From: Parapristionchus giblindavisi
Lineage: Eukaryota > Nematoda > Chromadorea > Rhabditida > Diplogasteridae
Direction: 5' to 3'
Assembly: GCA_943737045.1 (NCBI GenBank)
Contig: CALSFV010000004.1
Coordinates: forward strand, 1,747,501-1,811,500
Length of the DNA stretch: 64,000 nt
The translations under genes and the position numbers were made by a program. This document shows, piece after piece, positions 1 to 12,180 of the stretch. A model generated the notes under the pieces. That model ran no database searches, had not been told where the DNA came from, and saw nothing but the letters and a program-made list of their open reading frames with translations. The stretch's first letter is position 1; each line of letters starts with the position of its first letter.

Positions 1-321
1 AAACAGTATGTTACAAGTCAAATTGTCAATGATACTCAGCGAGTGATATACTATGTGAAAGAGGAAAAAATTCTGATTGAGATACACTTCAGGTCATGTC
101 GATCTGTAATATTTTACTGCTGCTATAATGATCGAAGTACAAAAGTAGCTTTTACTCTGATATGATCAAGATAACTTGAGAAATATGAAAATGAAAATGA
201 ATCCTATCGTGTCATATACCAAATGAAAGAGCGAAAAATTCTGAATAAGATAAACTATTTCAAAGTGGTAAGTACGGCCAATATGTAAATTTATCTTTCA
301 GTACTCTCTGTTTTTGGTACA
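1..321 (+). repeat. Reference monomer of the satellite
   Basis: This is the first complete unit, used here as the reference. By hand count it is about 32% G+C, with C about 46, G about 56 and six CpG sites. Landmarks are CAGCGAGTGATATAC (37-51), an A-tract (65-70), GGTCATGTCGATCTG (92-106), TACTGCTGCTATAATG (115-130), the BclI-type palindrome TGATCA (163-168), a purine-rich stretch (178-200), a second A-tract (234-238), TACGGCCAATATG (273-285) and CTGTTTTTGG (309-318). It carries one GGCC, so HaeIII should release a ladder of about 321 bp from the array. I recognise no similarity to a named satellite, tRNA-derived element or transposon end. Confidence 0.95.
43..210 (+). repeat. Half-unit a of the monomer (168 bp), ancestral half-repeat
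   Basis: This half starts at GTGATATACTATG and ends before GTCATATACC. Its first 45 bases match half-unit b at 36 of 45 positions without a gap, sharing the blocks GAAAGAG, AAAAATTCTGAAT and AGA. Further along, GTACAAAAGTAG (a) lines up with GTACAAAACAGT (b), and a TCAAGATAACT-like motif (a) with TCAATGATACT (b), once small gaps are allowed. The arrangement is seen in every full monomer. It implies that the 321-bp unit arose by duplication of a unit of about 160 bp, followed by divergence and re-amplification as a dimer. Confidence 0.8.
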
Positions 322-363
322 AAACAGTATGTTACAAGTCAAATTGTCAATGATACTCAGCGA
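211..363 (+). repeat. Half-unit b of the monomer (153 bp), ancestral half-repeat
   Basis: This half starts at GTCATATACCAAATG and runs to the next GTGATATAC at 364. It is 15 bp shorter than half a; the difference seems to fall around the purine-rich GAAAATGAAAATGAA stretch, which b lacks. It carries the second A-tract in the same relative place as half a (65 versus 234). It also holds the single HaeIII site, the inverted CCAAT sequence and the T-tract, which varies in length between copies. Confidence 0.8.
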
Positions 364-1780
364 GTGATATACTATGTGAAAGAGGAAAAAATTCTGAATG
401 AGACACACTTCAGGTCATGTCGATCTGTAATATTTTACTGCTGCTATAATGATCGAAGTACAAAAGTAGCTTTTACTCTGATATGATCAAGGTAACTTGA
501 GAAATATGAAAATGAAAATGAATCCTATCGTGTCATATACCAAATGAAAGAGCGAAAAATTCTGAATAAGATAAACTATTTCAAAGTGGTCAGTACGGCC
601 AATATGTAAATTTATCTTTCAGTACTCTCTGTTTTTGGTACAAAACAGTATGTTACAAGTCAAATTGGCAATGATACTCAGCGAGTGATATACTATGTGA
701 AAGAGGAAAAAATTCTGAATGAGACACACTTCAGGTCATGTCGATCTGTAATATTTTACTGCTGCTATAATGATCGAAGTACAAAAGTAGCTTTTACTCT
801 GATATGATCAAGATAACTTGAGAAATATAAAAGTGAAAAATGAAACCTATCGTGTCATATACCAAATGAAAGAGCGAAAAATTCTGAATAAGATAAACTA
901 TTTCAAAGTGGTCAGTACGGCCAATATGTAAATTTATCTTTCAGTAATCTCTGTTTTTGGTACAAAACAGTATGTTACAAGTCAAATTGTCAATGATACT
1001 CAGCGAGTGATATACTATGTGAAAGAGGAAAAAATTCTGAATGAGACACACTTCAGGTCATGTCGATCTGTAATATTTTACTGCTGCTATAATGATCGAA
1101 GTACAAAAGTAGCTTTTACTCAGATATGATCAAGATAACTTGAGAAATATAAAAGTGAAAAATGAAACCTATCGTGTCATATACCAAATGAAAGAGCGAA
1201 AAATTCTGAATAAGATAAACTATTTCAAAGTGGTCAGTACGGCCAATATGTAAATTTATCTTTCAGTAATCTCTGTTTTTGGTACAAAACAGTATGTTAC
1301 AAGTCAAATTGTCAATGATACTCAGCGAGTGATATACTATGTGAAAGAGGAAAAAATTCTGATTGAGATACACTTCAGGTCATGTCGATCTGTAATATTT
1401 TACTGCTGCTATAATGATCGAAGTACAAAAGTAGCTTTTACTCTGATATGATCAAGATAACTTGAGAAATATGAAAATGAAAATGAATCCTATCGTGTCA
1501 TATACCAAATGAAAGAGCGAAAAATTCTGAATAAGATAAACTATTTCAAAGTGGTAAGTACGGCCAATATGTAAATTTATCTTTCAGTACTCTCTGTTTT
1601 TGGTACAAAACAGTATGTTACAAGTCAAATTGTCAATGATACTCAGCGAGTGATATACTATGTGAAAGAGGAAAAAATTCTGAATGAGACACACTTCAGG
1701 TCATGTCGATCTGTAATATTTTACTGCTGCTATAATGATCGAAGTACAAAAGTAGCTTTTACTCTGATATGATCAAGGTA

Positions 1781-4028
1781 ACTTGAGAAATATGAAAATG
1801 AAAATGAATCCTATCGTGTCATATACCAAATGAAAGAGCGAAAAATTCTGAATAAGATAAACTATTTCAAAGTGGTCAGTACGGCCAATATGTAAATTTA
1901 TCTTTCAGTACTCTCTGTTTTTGGTACAAAACAGTATGTTACAAGTCAAATTGTCAATGATACTCAGCGAGTGATATACTATGTGAAAGAGGAAAAAATT
2001 CTGAATGAGACACACTTCAGGTCATGTCGATCTGTAATATTTTACTGCTGCTATAATGATCGAAGTACAAAAGTAGCTTTTACTCTGATATGATCAAGAT
2101 AACTTGAGAAATATGAAAATGAAAATGAATCCTATCGTGTCATATACCAAATGAAAGAGCGAAAAATTCTGAATAAGATAAACTATTTCAAAGTGGTCAG
2201 TACGGCCAATATGTAAATTTATCTTTCAGTAATCTCTGTTTTTGGTACAAAACAGTATGTTACAAGTCAAATTGTCAATGATACTCAGCGAGTGATATAC
2301 TATGTGAAAGAGGAAAAAATTCTGATTGAGACACACTTCAGGTCATGTCGATCTGTAATATTTTACTGCTGCTATAATGATCGAAGTACAAAAGTAGCTT
2401 TTACTCTGATATGATCAAGATAACTTGAGAAATATGAAAATGAAAATGAATCCTATCGTGTCATATACCAAATGAAAGAGCGAAAAATTCTGAATAGATA
2501 AACTATTTCAAAGTGGTCAGTACGGCCAATATGTAAATTTATCTTTCAGTACTCTCTGTTTTTGGTACAAAACAGTATGTTACAAGTCAAATTGTCAATG
2601 ATACTCAGCGAGTGATATACTATGTGAAAGAGGAAAAAATTCTGAATGAGACACACTTCAGGTCATGTCGATCTGTAATATTTTACTGCTGCTATAATGA
2701 TCGAAGTACAAAAGTAGCTTTTACTCTGATATGATCAAGATAACTTGAGAAATATAAAAGTGAAAAATGAAACCTATCGTGTCATATACCAAATGAAAGA
2801 GCGAAAAATTCTGAATAAGATAAACTATTTCAAAGTGGTCAGTACGGCCAATATGTAAATTTATCTTTCAGTACTCTCTGTTTTTGGTACAAAACAGTAT
2901 GTTACAAGTCAAATTGTCAATGATACTCAGCGAGTGATATACTATGTGAAAGAGGAAAAAATTCTGATTGAGACACACTTCAGGTCATGTCGATCTGTAA
3001 TATTTTACTGCTGCTATAATGATCGAAGTACACAAGTAGCTTTTACTCTGATATGATCAAGATAACTTGAGAAATATGAAAATGAAAATGAATCCTATCG
3101 TGTCATATACCAAATGAAAGAGCGAAAAATTCTGAATAAGATAAACTATTTCAAAGTGGTCAGTACTGCCAATATGTAAATGTATCTTTCAGTACTCTCT
3201 GTTTTTGGTACAAAACAGTATGTTACAAGTCAAATTGTCAATGATAATCAGCGAGTGATATACTATGTGAAACAGGAAAAAATTCTGATTAAGACACACT
3301 TCAGGTCATGTCGATCTGTAATATTTTACTGCTGCTATAATGATCGAAGTACAAAAGTAGCTTTTACTCTGATATGATCAAGATAACTTGAGAAATATAA
3401 AAGTGAAAAATGAAACCTATCGTGTCATATTCCAAATGAAAGAGCGAAAAATTCTGAATAAGATAAAAAATTTCAAAGTGGTGAGTACGGCCAATATGTA
3501 AATTTATCTTTCAGTACTCTCTGTTTTTGGTACAAAACAGTATGTTACAAGTCAAATTGTCAATGATACTCAGCGAGTGATATACTATGTGAAAGAGGAA
3601 AAAATTCTGAATGAGACACACTTCAGGTCATGTCGATCTGTTATATTTTACTGCTGCTATAATGATCGAAGTACAAAAGTAGCTTTTACTCTGATATGAT
3701 CAAGATAACTTGAGAAATATGAAAATGATAATGAATCCTATCGTGTCATATACCAAATGAAAGAGCGAAAAATTCTGAATAAGATAAACTATTTCAAAGT
3801 GGTCAGTACGGCCAATATGAAAATTTATCTTTCAGTACTCTCAGTTTTTGGTACAAAACAGTATGTTACAAGTCAAATTGTCAATGATACTCAGCGAGTG
3901 ATATACTACGTGAAAGAGGAAAAAATTCTGAATGAGACACACTTCAGGTCATGTCGATCTGTAATATTTTACTGCTGCTATAATGATCGAAGTACAAAAG
4001 TAGCTTTTACTCTGATATGATCAAGATA
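1781..4028 (+). repeat. Seven-monomer higher-order unit, copy 1 (about 2,249 bp)
   Basis: Rare variants recur 2,248-2,249 bp later in copy 2: ACACAAGTAGC (3030 and 5279), AGTACTGCC followed by AAATGTATC (about 3164-3185 and 5413-5434), GATAATCAG with GAAACAGG (about 3242-3275 and 5491-5524), CATATTCC, CTGTTATATTTTACTGCTGC, and AATATGAAAATTT (about 3814 and 6063). A private 1-bp deletion (CTGAATAGATAAAC, about 2494) explains the one-base shift in offset on its left. The left limit is set by AAGGTAAC at 1776, which is absent at the matching place in copy 2. The change of ATGTAA to ATGAAA near 3817 removes a regular stop and opens an 87-codon frame at 3757-4020, which is a by-product and not a gene. 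Confidence 0.85.
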
Positions 4029-6277
4029 ACTTGAGAAATATGAAAATGAAAATGAATCCTATCGTGTCATATACCAAATGAAAGAGCGAAAAATTCTGAA
4101 TAAGATAAACTATTTCAAAGTGGTCAGTACGGCCAATATGTAAATTTATCTTTCAGTACTCTCTGTTTTTGGTACAAAACAGTATGTTACAAGTCAAATT
4201 GTCAATGATACTCAGCGAGTGATATACTATGTGAAAGAGGAAAAAATTCTGAATGAGACACACTTCAGGTCATGTCGATCTGTAATATTTTACTGCTGCT
4301 ATAATGATCGAAGTACAAAAGTAGCTTTTACTCTGATATGATCAAGATAACTTGAGAAATATGAAAATGAAAATGAATCCTATCGTGTCATATACCAAAT
4401 GAAAGAGCGAAAAATTCTGAATAAGATAAACTATTTCAAAGTGGTCAGTACGGCCAATATGTAAATTTATCTTTCAGTAATCTCTGTTTTTGGTACAAAA
4501 CAGTATGTTACAAGTCAAATTGTCAATGATACTCAGCGAGTGATATACTATGTGAAAGAGGAAAAAATTCTGATTGAGACACACTTCAGGTCATGTCGAT
4601 CTGTAATATTTTACTGCTGCTATAATGATCGAAGTACAAAAGTAGCTTTTACTCTGATATGATCAAGATAACTTGAGAAATATGAAAATGAAAATGAATC
4701 CTATCGTGTCATATACCAAATGAAAGAGCGAAAAATTCTGAATAAGATAAACTATTTCAAAGTGGTCAGTACGGCCAATATGTAAATTTATCTTTCAGTA
4801 CTCTCTGTTTTTGGTACAAAACAGTATGTTACAAGTCAAATTGTCAATGATACTCAGCGAGTGATATACTATGTGAAAGAGGAAAAAATTCTGAATGAGA
4901 CACACTTCAGGTCATGTCGATCTGTAATATTTTACTGCTGCTATAATGATCGAAGTACAAAAGTAGCTTTTACTCTGATATGATCAAGATAACTTGAGAA
5001 ATATAAAAGTGAAAAATGAAACCTATCGTGTCATATACCAAATGAAAGAGCGAAAAATTCTGAATAAGATAAACTATTTCAAAGTGGTCAGTACGGCCAA
5101 TATGTAAATTTATCTTTCAGTACTCTCTGTTTTTGGTACAAAACAGTATGTTACAAGTCAAATTGTCAATGATACTCAGCGAGTGATATACTATGTGAAA
5201 GAGGAAAAAATTCTGATTGAGACACACTTCAGGTCATGTCGATCTGTAATATTTTACTGCTGCTATAATGATCGAAGTACACAAGTAGCTTTTACTCTGA
5301 TATGATCAAGATAACTTGAGAAATATGAAAATGAAAATGAATCCTATCGTGTCATATACCAAATGAAAGAGCGAAAAATTCTGAATAAGATAAACTATTT
5401 CAAAGTGGTCAGTACTGCCAATATGTAAATGTATCTTTCAGTACTCTCTGTTTTTGGTACAAAACAGTATGTTACAAGTCAAATTGTCAATGATAATCAG
5501 CGAGTGATATACTATGTGAAACAGGAAAAAATTCTGATTAAGACACACTTCAGGTCATGTCGATCTGTAATATTTTACTGCTGCTATAATGATCGAAGTA
5601 CAAAAGTAGCTTTTACTCTGATATGATCAAGATAACTTGAGAAATATAAAAGTGAAAAATGAAACCTATCGTGTCATATTCCAAATGAAAGAGCGAAAAA
5701 TTCTGAATAAGATAAAAAATTTCAAAGTGGTGAGTACGGCCAATATGTAAATTTATCTTTCAGTACTCTCTGTTTTTGGTACAAAACAGTATGTTACAAG
5801 TCAAATTGTCAATGATACTCAGCGAGTGATATACTATGTGAAAGAGGAAAAAATTCTGAATGAGACACACTTCAGGTCATGTCGATCTGTTATATTTTAC
5901 TGCTGCTATAATGATCGAAGTACAAAAGTAGCTTTTACTCTGATATGATCAAGATAACTTGAGAAATATGAAAATGATAATGAATCCTATCGTGTCATAT
6001 ACCAAATGAAAGAGCGAAAAATTCTGAATAAGATAAACTATTTCAAAGTGGTCAGTACGGCCAATATGAAAATTTATCTTTCAGTACTCTCAGTTTTTGG
6101 TACAAAACAGTATGTTACAAGTCAAATTGTCAATGATACTCAGCGAGTGATATACTACGTGAAAGAGGAAAAAATTCTGAATGAGACACACTTCAGGTCA
6201 TGTCGATCTGTAATATTTTACTGCTGCTATAATGATCGAAGTACAAAAGTAGCTTTTACTCTGATATGATCAAGATA
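4029..6277 (+). repeat. Seven-monomer higher-order unit, copy 2
   Basis: This is the direct tandem copy of the preceding unit, with the same rare variants in the same order. Past about 6.4 kb the register is lost: the plain monomer that follows at about 4,150 in copy 1 is skipped here, and an AATCTCTG/GATTGAGACA monomer comes next. The copy and the sequence after it, to about 7.4 kb, are repeated once more 5,143 bp downstream. Confidence 0.85.
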
Positions 6278-9170
6278 ACTTGAGAAATATGAAAATGAAA
6301 ATGAATCCTATCGTGTCATATACCAAATGAAAGAGCGAAAAATTCTGAATAAGATAAACTATTTCAAAGTGGTCAGTACGGCCAATATGTAAATTTATCT
6401 TTCAGTAATCTCTGTTTTTGGTACAAAACAGTATGTTACAAGTCAAATTGTCAATGATACTCAGCGAGTGATATACTATGTGAAAGAGGAAAAAATTCTG
6501 ATTGAGACACACTTCAGGTCATGTCGATCTGTAATATTTTACTGCTGCTATAATGATCGAAGTACAAAAGTTGCTTTTACTCTGATATGATCAAGATAAC
6601 TTGAGAAATATGAAAATGAAAAATGAAACCTATTGTGTCATATACCAAATGAAAGAGCGAAAAATTCTAAATAAGATAAACTATTTCAAAGTGGTCAGTA
6701 CGGCCAATATGTAAATTTACCTTTCAGTACTCTCTGTTTTTGGTACAAAACAGTATGTTACAAGTCAAATTGTCAATGATACTCAGCGAGTGATATACTA
6801 TGTGAAAGAGGAAAAAATTCTGAATGAGACACACTTCAGGTCATGTCGATCTGTAATATTTTACTGCTGCTATAATGATCGAAGTACAAAAGTAGCTTTT
6901 ACTCTGATATGATCAAGATAACTTGAGAAATATAAAAGTGAAAAATGAAACCTATCGTGTCATATACCAAATGAAAGAGCGAAAAATTCTGAATAAGATA
7001 AACTATTTCAAAGTGGTCAGTACGGCCAATATGTAAATTTATCTTTCAGTACTCTCTGTTTTTGGTACAAAACAGTATGTTACAAGTCAAATTGGCAATG
7101 ATACTCAGCGAGTGATATACTATGTGAAAGAGGAAAAAATTCTGAATGAGACACACTTCAGGTCATGTCGATCTGTAATATTTTACTGCTGCTATAATGA
7201 TCGAAGTACAAAAGTAGCTTTTACTCTGATATGATCAAGATAACTTGAGAAATATAAAAGTGAAAAATGAAACCTATCGTGTCATATACCAAATGAAAGA
7301 GCGAAAAATTCTGAATAAGATAAACTATTTCAAAGTGGTCAGTACGGCCAATATGTAAATTTATCTTTCAGTAATCTCTGTTTTTGGTACAAAACAGTAT
7401 GTTACAAGTCAAATTGTCAATGATACTCAGCGAGTGATATACTATGTGAAAGAGGAAAAAATTCTGATTGAGATACACTTCAGGTCATGTCGATCTGTAA
7501 TATTTTACTGCTGCTATAATGATCGAAGTACAAAAGTAGCTTTTACTCTGATATGATCAAGATAACTTGAGAAATATGAAAATGAAAATGAATCCTATCG
7601 TGTCATATACCAAATGAAAGAGCGAAAAATTCTGAATAAGATAAACTATTTCAAAGTGGTAAGTACGGCCAATATGTAAATTTATCTTTCAGTACTCTCT
7701 GTTTTTGGTACAAAACAGTATGTTACAAGTCAAATTGTCAATGATACTCAGCGAGTGATATACTATGTGAAAGAGGAAAAAATTCTGAATGAGACACACT
7801 TCAGGTCATGTCGATCTGTAATATTTTACTGCTGCTATAATGATCGAAGTACAAAAGTAGCTTTTACTCTGATATGATCAAGGTAACTTGAGAAATATGA
7901 AAATGAAAATGAATCCTATCGTGTCATATACCAAATGAAAGAGCGAAAAATTCTGAATAAGATAAACTATTTCAAAGTGGTCAGTACGGCCAATATGTAA
8001 ATTTATCTTTCAGTACTCTCTGTTTTTGGTACAAAACAGTATGTTACAAGTCAAATTGTCAATGATACTCAGCGAGTGATATACTATGTGAAAGAGGAAA
8101 AAATTCTGAATGAGACACACTTCAGGTCATGTCGATCTGTAATATTTTACTGCTGCTATAATGATCGAAGTACAAAAGTAGCTTTTACTCTGATATGATC
8201 AAGATAACTTGAGAAATATAAAAGTGAAAAATGAAACCTATCGTGTCATATACCAAATGAAAGAGCGAAAAATTCTGAATAAGATAAACTATTTCAAAGT
8301 GGTCAGTACGGCCAATATGTAAATTTATCTTTCAGTACTCTCTGTTTTTGGTACAAAACAGTATGTTACAAGTCAAATTGGCAATGATACTCAGCGAGTG
8401 ATATACTATGTGAAAGAGGAAAAAATTCTGAATGAGACACACTTCAGGTCATGTCGATCTGTAATATTTTACTGCTGCTATAATGATCGAAGTACAAAAG
8501 TAGCTTTTACTCTGATATGATCAAGATAACTTGAGAAATATAAAAGTGAAAAATGAAACCTATCGTGTCATATACCAAATGAAAGAGCGAAAAATTCTGA
8601 ATAAGATAAACTATTTCAAAGTGGTCAGTACGGCCAATATGTAAATTTATCTTTCAGTAATCTCTGTTTTTGGTACAAAACAGTATGTTACAAGTCAAAT
8701 TGTCAATGATACTCAGCGAGTGATATACTATGTGAAAGAGGAAAAAATTCTGATTGAGATACACTTCAGGTCATGTCGATCTGTAATATTTTACTGCTGC
8801 TATAATGATCGAAGTACAAAAGTAGCTTTTACTCTGATATGATCAAGATAACTTGAGAAATATGAAAATGAAAATGAATCCTATCGTGTCATATACCAAA
8901 TGAAAGAGCGAAAAATTCTGAATAAGATAAACTATTTCAAAGTGGTAAGTACGGCCAATATGTAAATTTATCTTTCAGTACTCTCTGTTTTTGGTACAAA
9001 ACAGTATGTTACAAGTCAAATTGTCAATGATACTCAGCGAGTGATATACTATGTGAAAGAGGAAAAAATTCTGAATGAGACACACTTCAGGTCATGTCGA
9101 TCTGTAATATTTTACTGCTGCTATAATGATCGAAGTACAAAAGTAGCTTTTACTCTGATATGATCAAGGT
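6278..9170 (+). repeat. Mixed A-family tract with two tetramer copies
   Basis: Two distinctive monomers open the tract: one with AGTTGCTTTT, CCTATTGTG and CTAAATAAG, then one with TTTACCTTTCAG (about 6718). Then TTGGCAATG (7094 and about 8379), GATTGAGATA (about 7467 and 8752), GTGGTAAGT (about 7659 and 8944) and AAGGTAAC (about 7881 and 9167) each recur 1,285 bp apart, defining two tandem tetramers. No coding region or unrelated DNA is present. Confidence 0.8.
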
Positions 9171-12100
9171 AACTTGAGAAATATGAAAATGAAAATGAAT
9201 CCTATCGTGTCATATACCAAATGAAAGAGCGAAAAATTCTGAATAAGATAAACTATTTCAAAGTGGTCAGTACGGCCAATATGTAAATTTATCTTTCAGT
9301 ACTCTCTGTTTTTGGTACAAAACAGTATGTTACAAGTCAAATTGTCAATGATACTCAGCGAGTGATATACTATGTGAAAGAGGAAAAAATTCTGAATGAG
9401 ACACACTTCAGGTCATGTCGATCTGTAATATTTTACTGCTGCTATAATGATCGAAGTACAAAAGTAGCTTTTACTCTGATATGATCAAGATAACTTGAGA
9501 AATATGAAAATGAAAATGAATCCTATCGTGTCATATACCAAATGAAAGAGCGAAAAATTCTGAATAAGATAAACTATTTCAAAGTGGTCAGTACGGCCAA
9601 TATGTAAATTTATCTTTCAGTAATCTCTGTTTTTGGTACAAAACAGTATGTTACAAGTCAAATTGTCAATGATACTCAGCGAGTGATATACTATGTGAAA
9701 GAGGAAAAAATTCTGATTGAGACACACTTCAGGTCATGTCGATCTGTAATATTTTACTGCTGCTATAATGATCGAAGTACAAAAGTAGCTTTTACTCTGA
9801 TATGATCAAGATAACTTGAGAAATATGAAAATGAAAATGAATCCTATCGTGTCATATACCAAATGAAAGAGCGAAAAATTCTGAATAAGATAAACTATTT
9901 CAAAGTGGTCAGTACGGCCAATATGTAAATTTATCTTTCAGTACTCTCTGTTTTTGGTACAAAACAGTATGTTACAAGTCAAATTGTCAATGATACTCAG
10001 CGAGTGATATACTATGTGAAAGAGGAAAAAATTCTGAATGAGACACACTTCAGGTCATGTCGATCTGTAATATTTTACTGCTGCTATAATGATCGAAGTA
10101 CAAAAGTAGTTTTTACTCTGATATGATCAAGATAACTTGAGAAATATAAAAGTGAAAAATGAAACCTATCGTGTCATATACCAAATGAAAGAGCGAAAAA
10201 TTCTGAATAAGATAAACTATTTCAAAGTGGTCAGTACGGCCAATATGTAAATTTATCTTTCAGTACTCTCTGTTTTTGGTACAAAACAGTATGTTACAAG
10301 TCAAATTGTCAATGATACTCAGCGAGTGATATACTATGTGAAAGAGGAAAAAATTCTGATTGAGACACACTTCAGGTCATGTCGATCTGTAATATTTTAC
10401 TGCTGCTATAATGATCGAAGTACACAAGTAGCTTTTACTCTGATATGATCAAGATAACTTGAGAAATATGAAAATGAAAATGAATCCTATCGTGTCATAT
10501 ACCAAATGAAAGAGCGAAAAATTCTGAATAAGATAAACTATTTCAAAGTGGTCAGTACTGCCAATATGTAAATGTATCTTTCAGTACTCTCTGTTTTTGG
10601 TACAAAACAGTATGTTACAAGTCAAATTGTCAATGATAATCAGCGAGTGATATACTATGTGAAACAGGAAAAAATTCTGATTAAGACACACTTCAGGTCA
10701 TGTCGATCTGTAATATTTTACTGCTGCTATAATGATCGAAGTACAAAAGTAGCTTTTACTCTGATATGATCAAGATAACTTGAGAAATATAAAAGTGAAA
10801 AATGAAACCTATCGTGTCATATTCCAAATGAAAGAGCGAAAAATTCTGAATAAGATAAAAAATTTCAAAGTGGTGAGTACGGCCAATATGTAAATTTATC
10901 TTTCAGTACTCTCTGTTTTTGGTACAAAACAGTATGTTACAAGTCAAATTGTCAATGATACTCAGCGAGTGATATACTATGTGAAAGAGGAAAAAATTCT
11001 GAATGAGACACACTTCAGGTCATGTCGATCTGTTATATTTTACTGCTGCTATAATGATCGAAGTACAAAAGTAGCTTTTACTCTGATATGATCAAGATAA
11101 CTTGAGAAATATGAAAATGATAATGAATCCTATCGTGTCATATACCAAATGAAAGAGCGAAAAATTCTGAATAAGATAAACTATTTCAAAGTGGTCAGTA
11201 CGGCCAATATGAAAATTTATCTTTCAGTACTCTCAGTTTTTGGTACAAAACAGTATGTTACAAGTCAAATTGTCAATGATACTCAGCGAGTGATATACTA
11301 CGTGAAAGAGGAAAAAATTCTGAATGAGACACACTTCAGGTCATGTCGATCTGTAATATTTTACTGCTGCTATAATGATCGAAGTACAAAAGTAGCTTTT
11401 ACTCTGATATGATCAAGATAACTTGAGAAATATGAAAATGAAAATGAATCCTATCGTGTCATATACCAAATGAAAGAGCGAAAAATTCTGAATAAGATAA
11501 ACTATTTCAAAGTGGTCAGTACGGCCAATATGTAAATTTATCTTTCAGTAATCTCTGTTTTTGGTACAAAACAGTATGTTACAAGTCAAATTGTCAATGA
11601 TACTCAGCGAGTGATATACTATGTGAAAGAGGAAAAAATTCTGATTGAGACACACTTCAGGTCATGTCGATCTGTAATATTTTACTGCTGCTATAATGAT
11701 CGAAGTACAAAAGTTGCTTTTACTCTGATATGATCAAGATAACTTGAGAAATATGAAAATGAAAAATGAAACCTATTGTGTCATATACCAAATGAAAGAG
11801 CGAAAAATTCTAAATAAGATAAACTATTTCAAAGTGGTCAGTACGGCCAATATGTAAATTTACCTTTCAGTACTCTCTGTTTTTGGTACAAAACAGTATG
11901 TTACAAGTCAAATTGTCAATGATACTCAGCGAGTGATATACTATGTGAAAGAGGAAAAAATTCTGAATGAGACACACTTCAGGTCATGTCGATCTGTAAT
12001 ATTTTACTGCTGCTATAATGATCGAAGTACAAAAGTAGCTTTTACTCTGATATGATCAAGATAACTTGAGAAATATAAAAGTGAAAAATGAAACCTATCG

Positions 12101-12180
12101 TGTCATATACCAAATGAAAGAGCGAAAAATTCTGAATAAGATAAACTATTTCAAAGTGGTCAGTACGGCCAATATGTAAA
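9171..12180 (+). repeat. Third copy of the seven-monomer block, 5,143 bp (16 monomers) from copy 2
   Basis: From about 9.17 kb the sequence repeats 4.03-7.4 kb at a constant offset of 5,143. Matching rare variants are ACACAAGTAGC (about 10,422), the GATAATCAG/GAAACAGG monomer (about 10,634-10,667), AATATGAAAATTT (about 11,206), AGTTGCTTTT (about 11,711), CCTATTGTG and TTTACCTTTCAG (about 11,861). One private change is GTAGTTTTTACTC near 10,108. The whole 16-monomer segment was therefore duplicated as one piece, later than the seven-monomer duplication inside it. Confidence 0.85.

Larger units (their letters stand above)
1..1780 (+). repeat. Domain A1: tetrameric higher-order repeat
   Basis: Four monomer types follow each other: one with GATTGAGATA (75) and GTGGTAAGT; one with TCAAGGTAAC; one with TTGGCAATG (667); and one with AATCTCTG plus ACTCAGATATG (about 1119). 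GATTGAGATA returns at 1361, 1286 bp after 75, which is four monomers. The same types reappear at 29.2-31.5 kb. There is no gene in this stretch. Confidence 0.8.

Noticed and set aside
276..290. CCAAT box / promoter in ACGGCCAATATG
   Set aside because: It is a five-base match in every monomer with no TATA or initiator context and no downstream gene.
1..321. Hammerhead ribozyme, as found in some satellite DNAs
   Set aside because: The CTGATGA core with the matching GAAA box is not present on either strand of the monomer. The nearest string, CTGATATGA, lacks the required core.
1..321. CENP-B box or another known centromere-protein site
   Set aside because: I see no match to the CENP-B consensus core (TTCG....A..CGGG) in the monomer, so centromere function cannot be claimed from a motif.
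3180..3377. 65-codon plus-strand frame (also 5429 and 10572)
   Set aside because: It arises from a TTT to TGT-type variant creating an ATG directly after the regular TAA. It is the same satellite translation, repeated with the seven-monomer unit.
3757..4020. 87-codon plus-strand open frame, recurring at 6006, 11149, 32789 and 35040
   Set aside because: It exists only because ATGTAA reads ATGAAA in this monomer variant. It recurs with the higher-order period, has no recognisable domain or upstream signals, and neighbouring monomers carry regular stops in the same frame.
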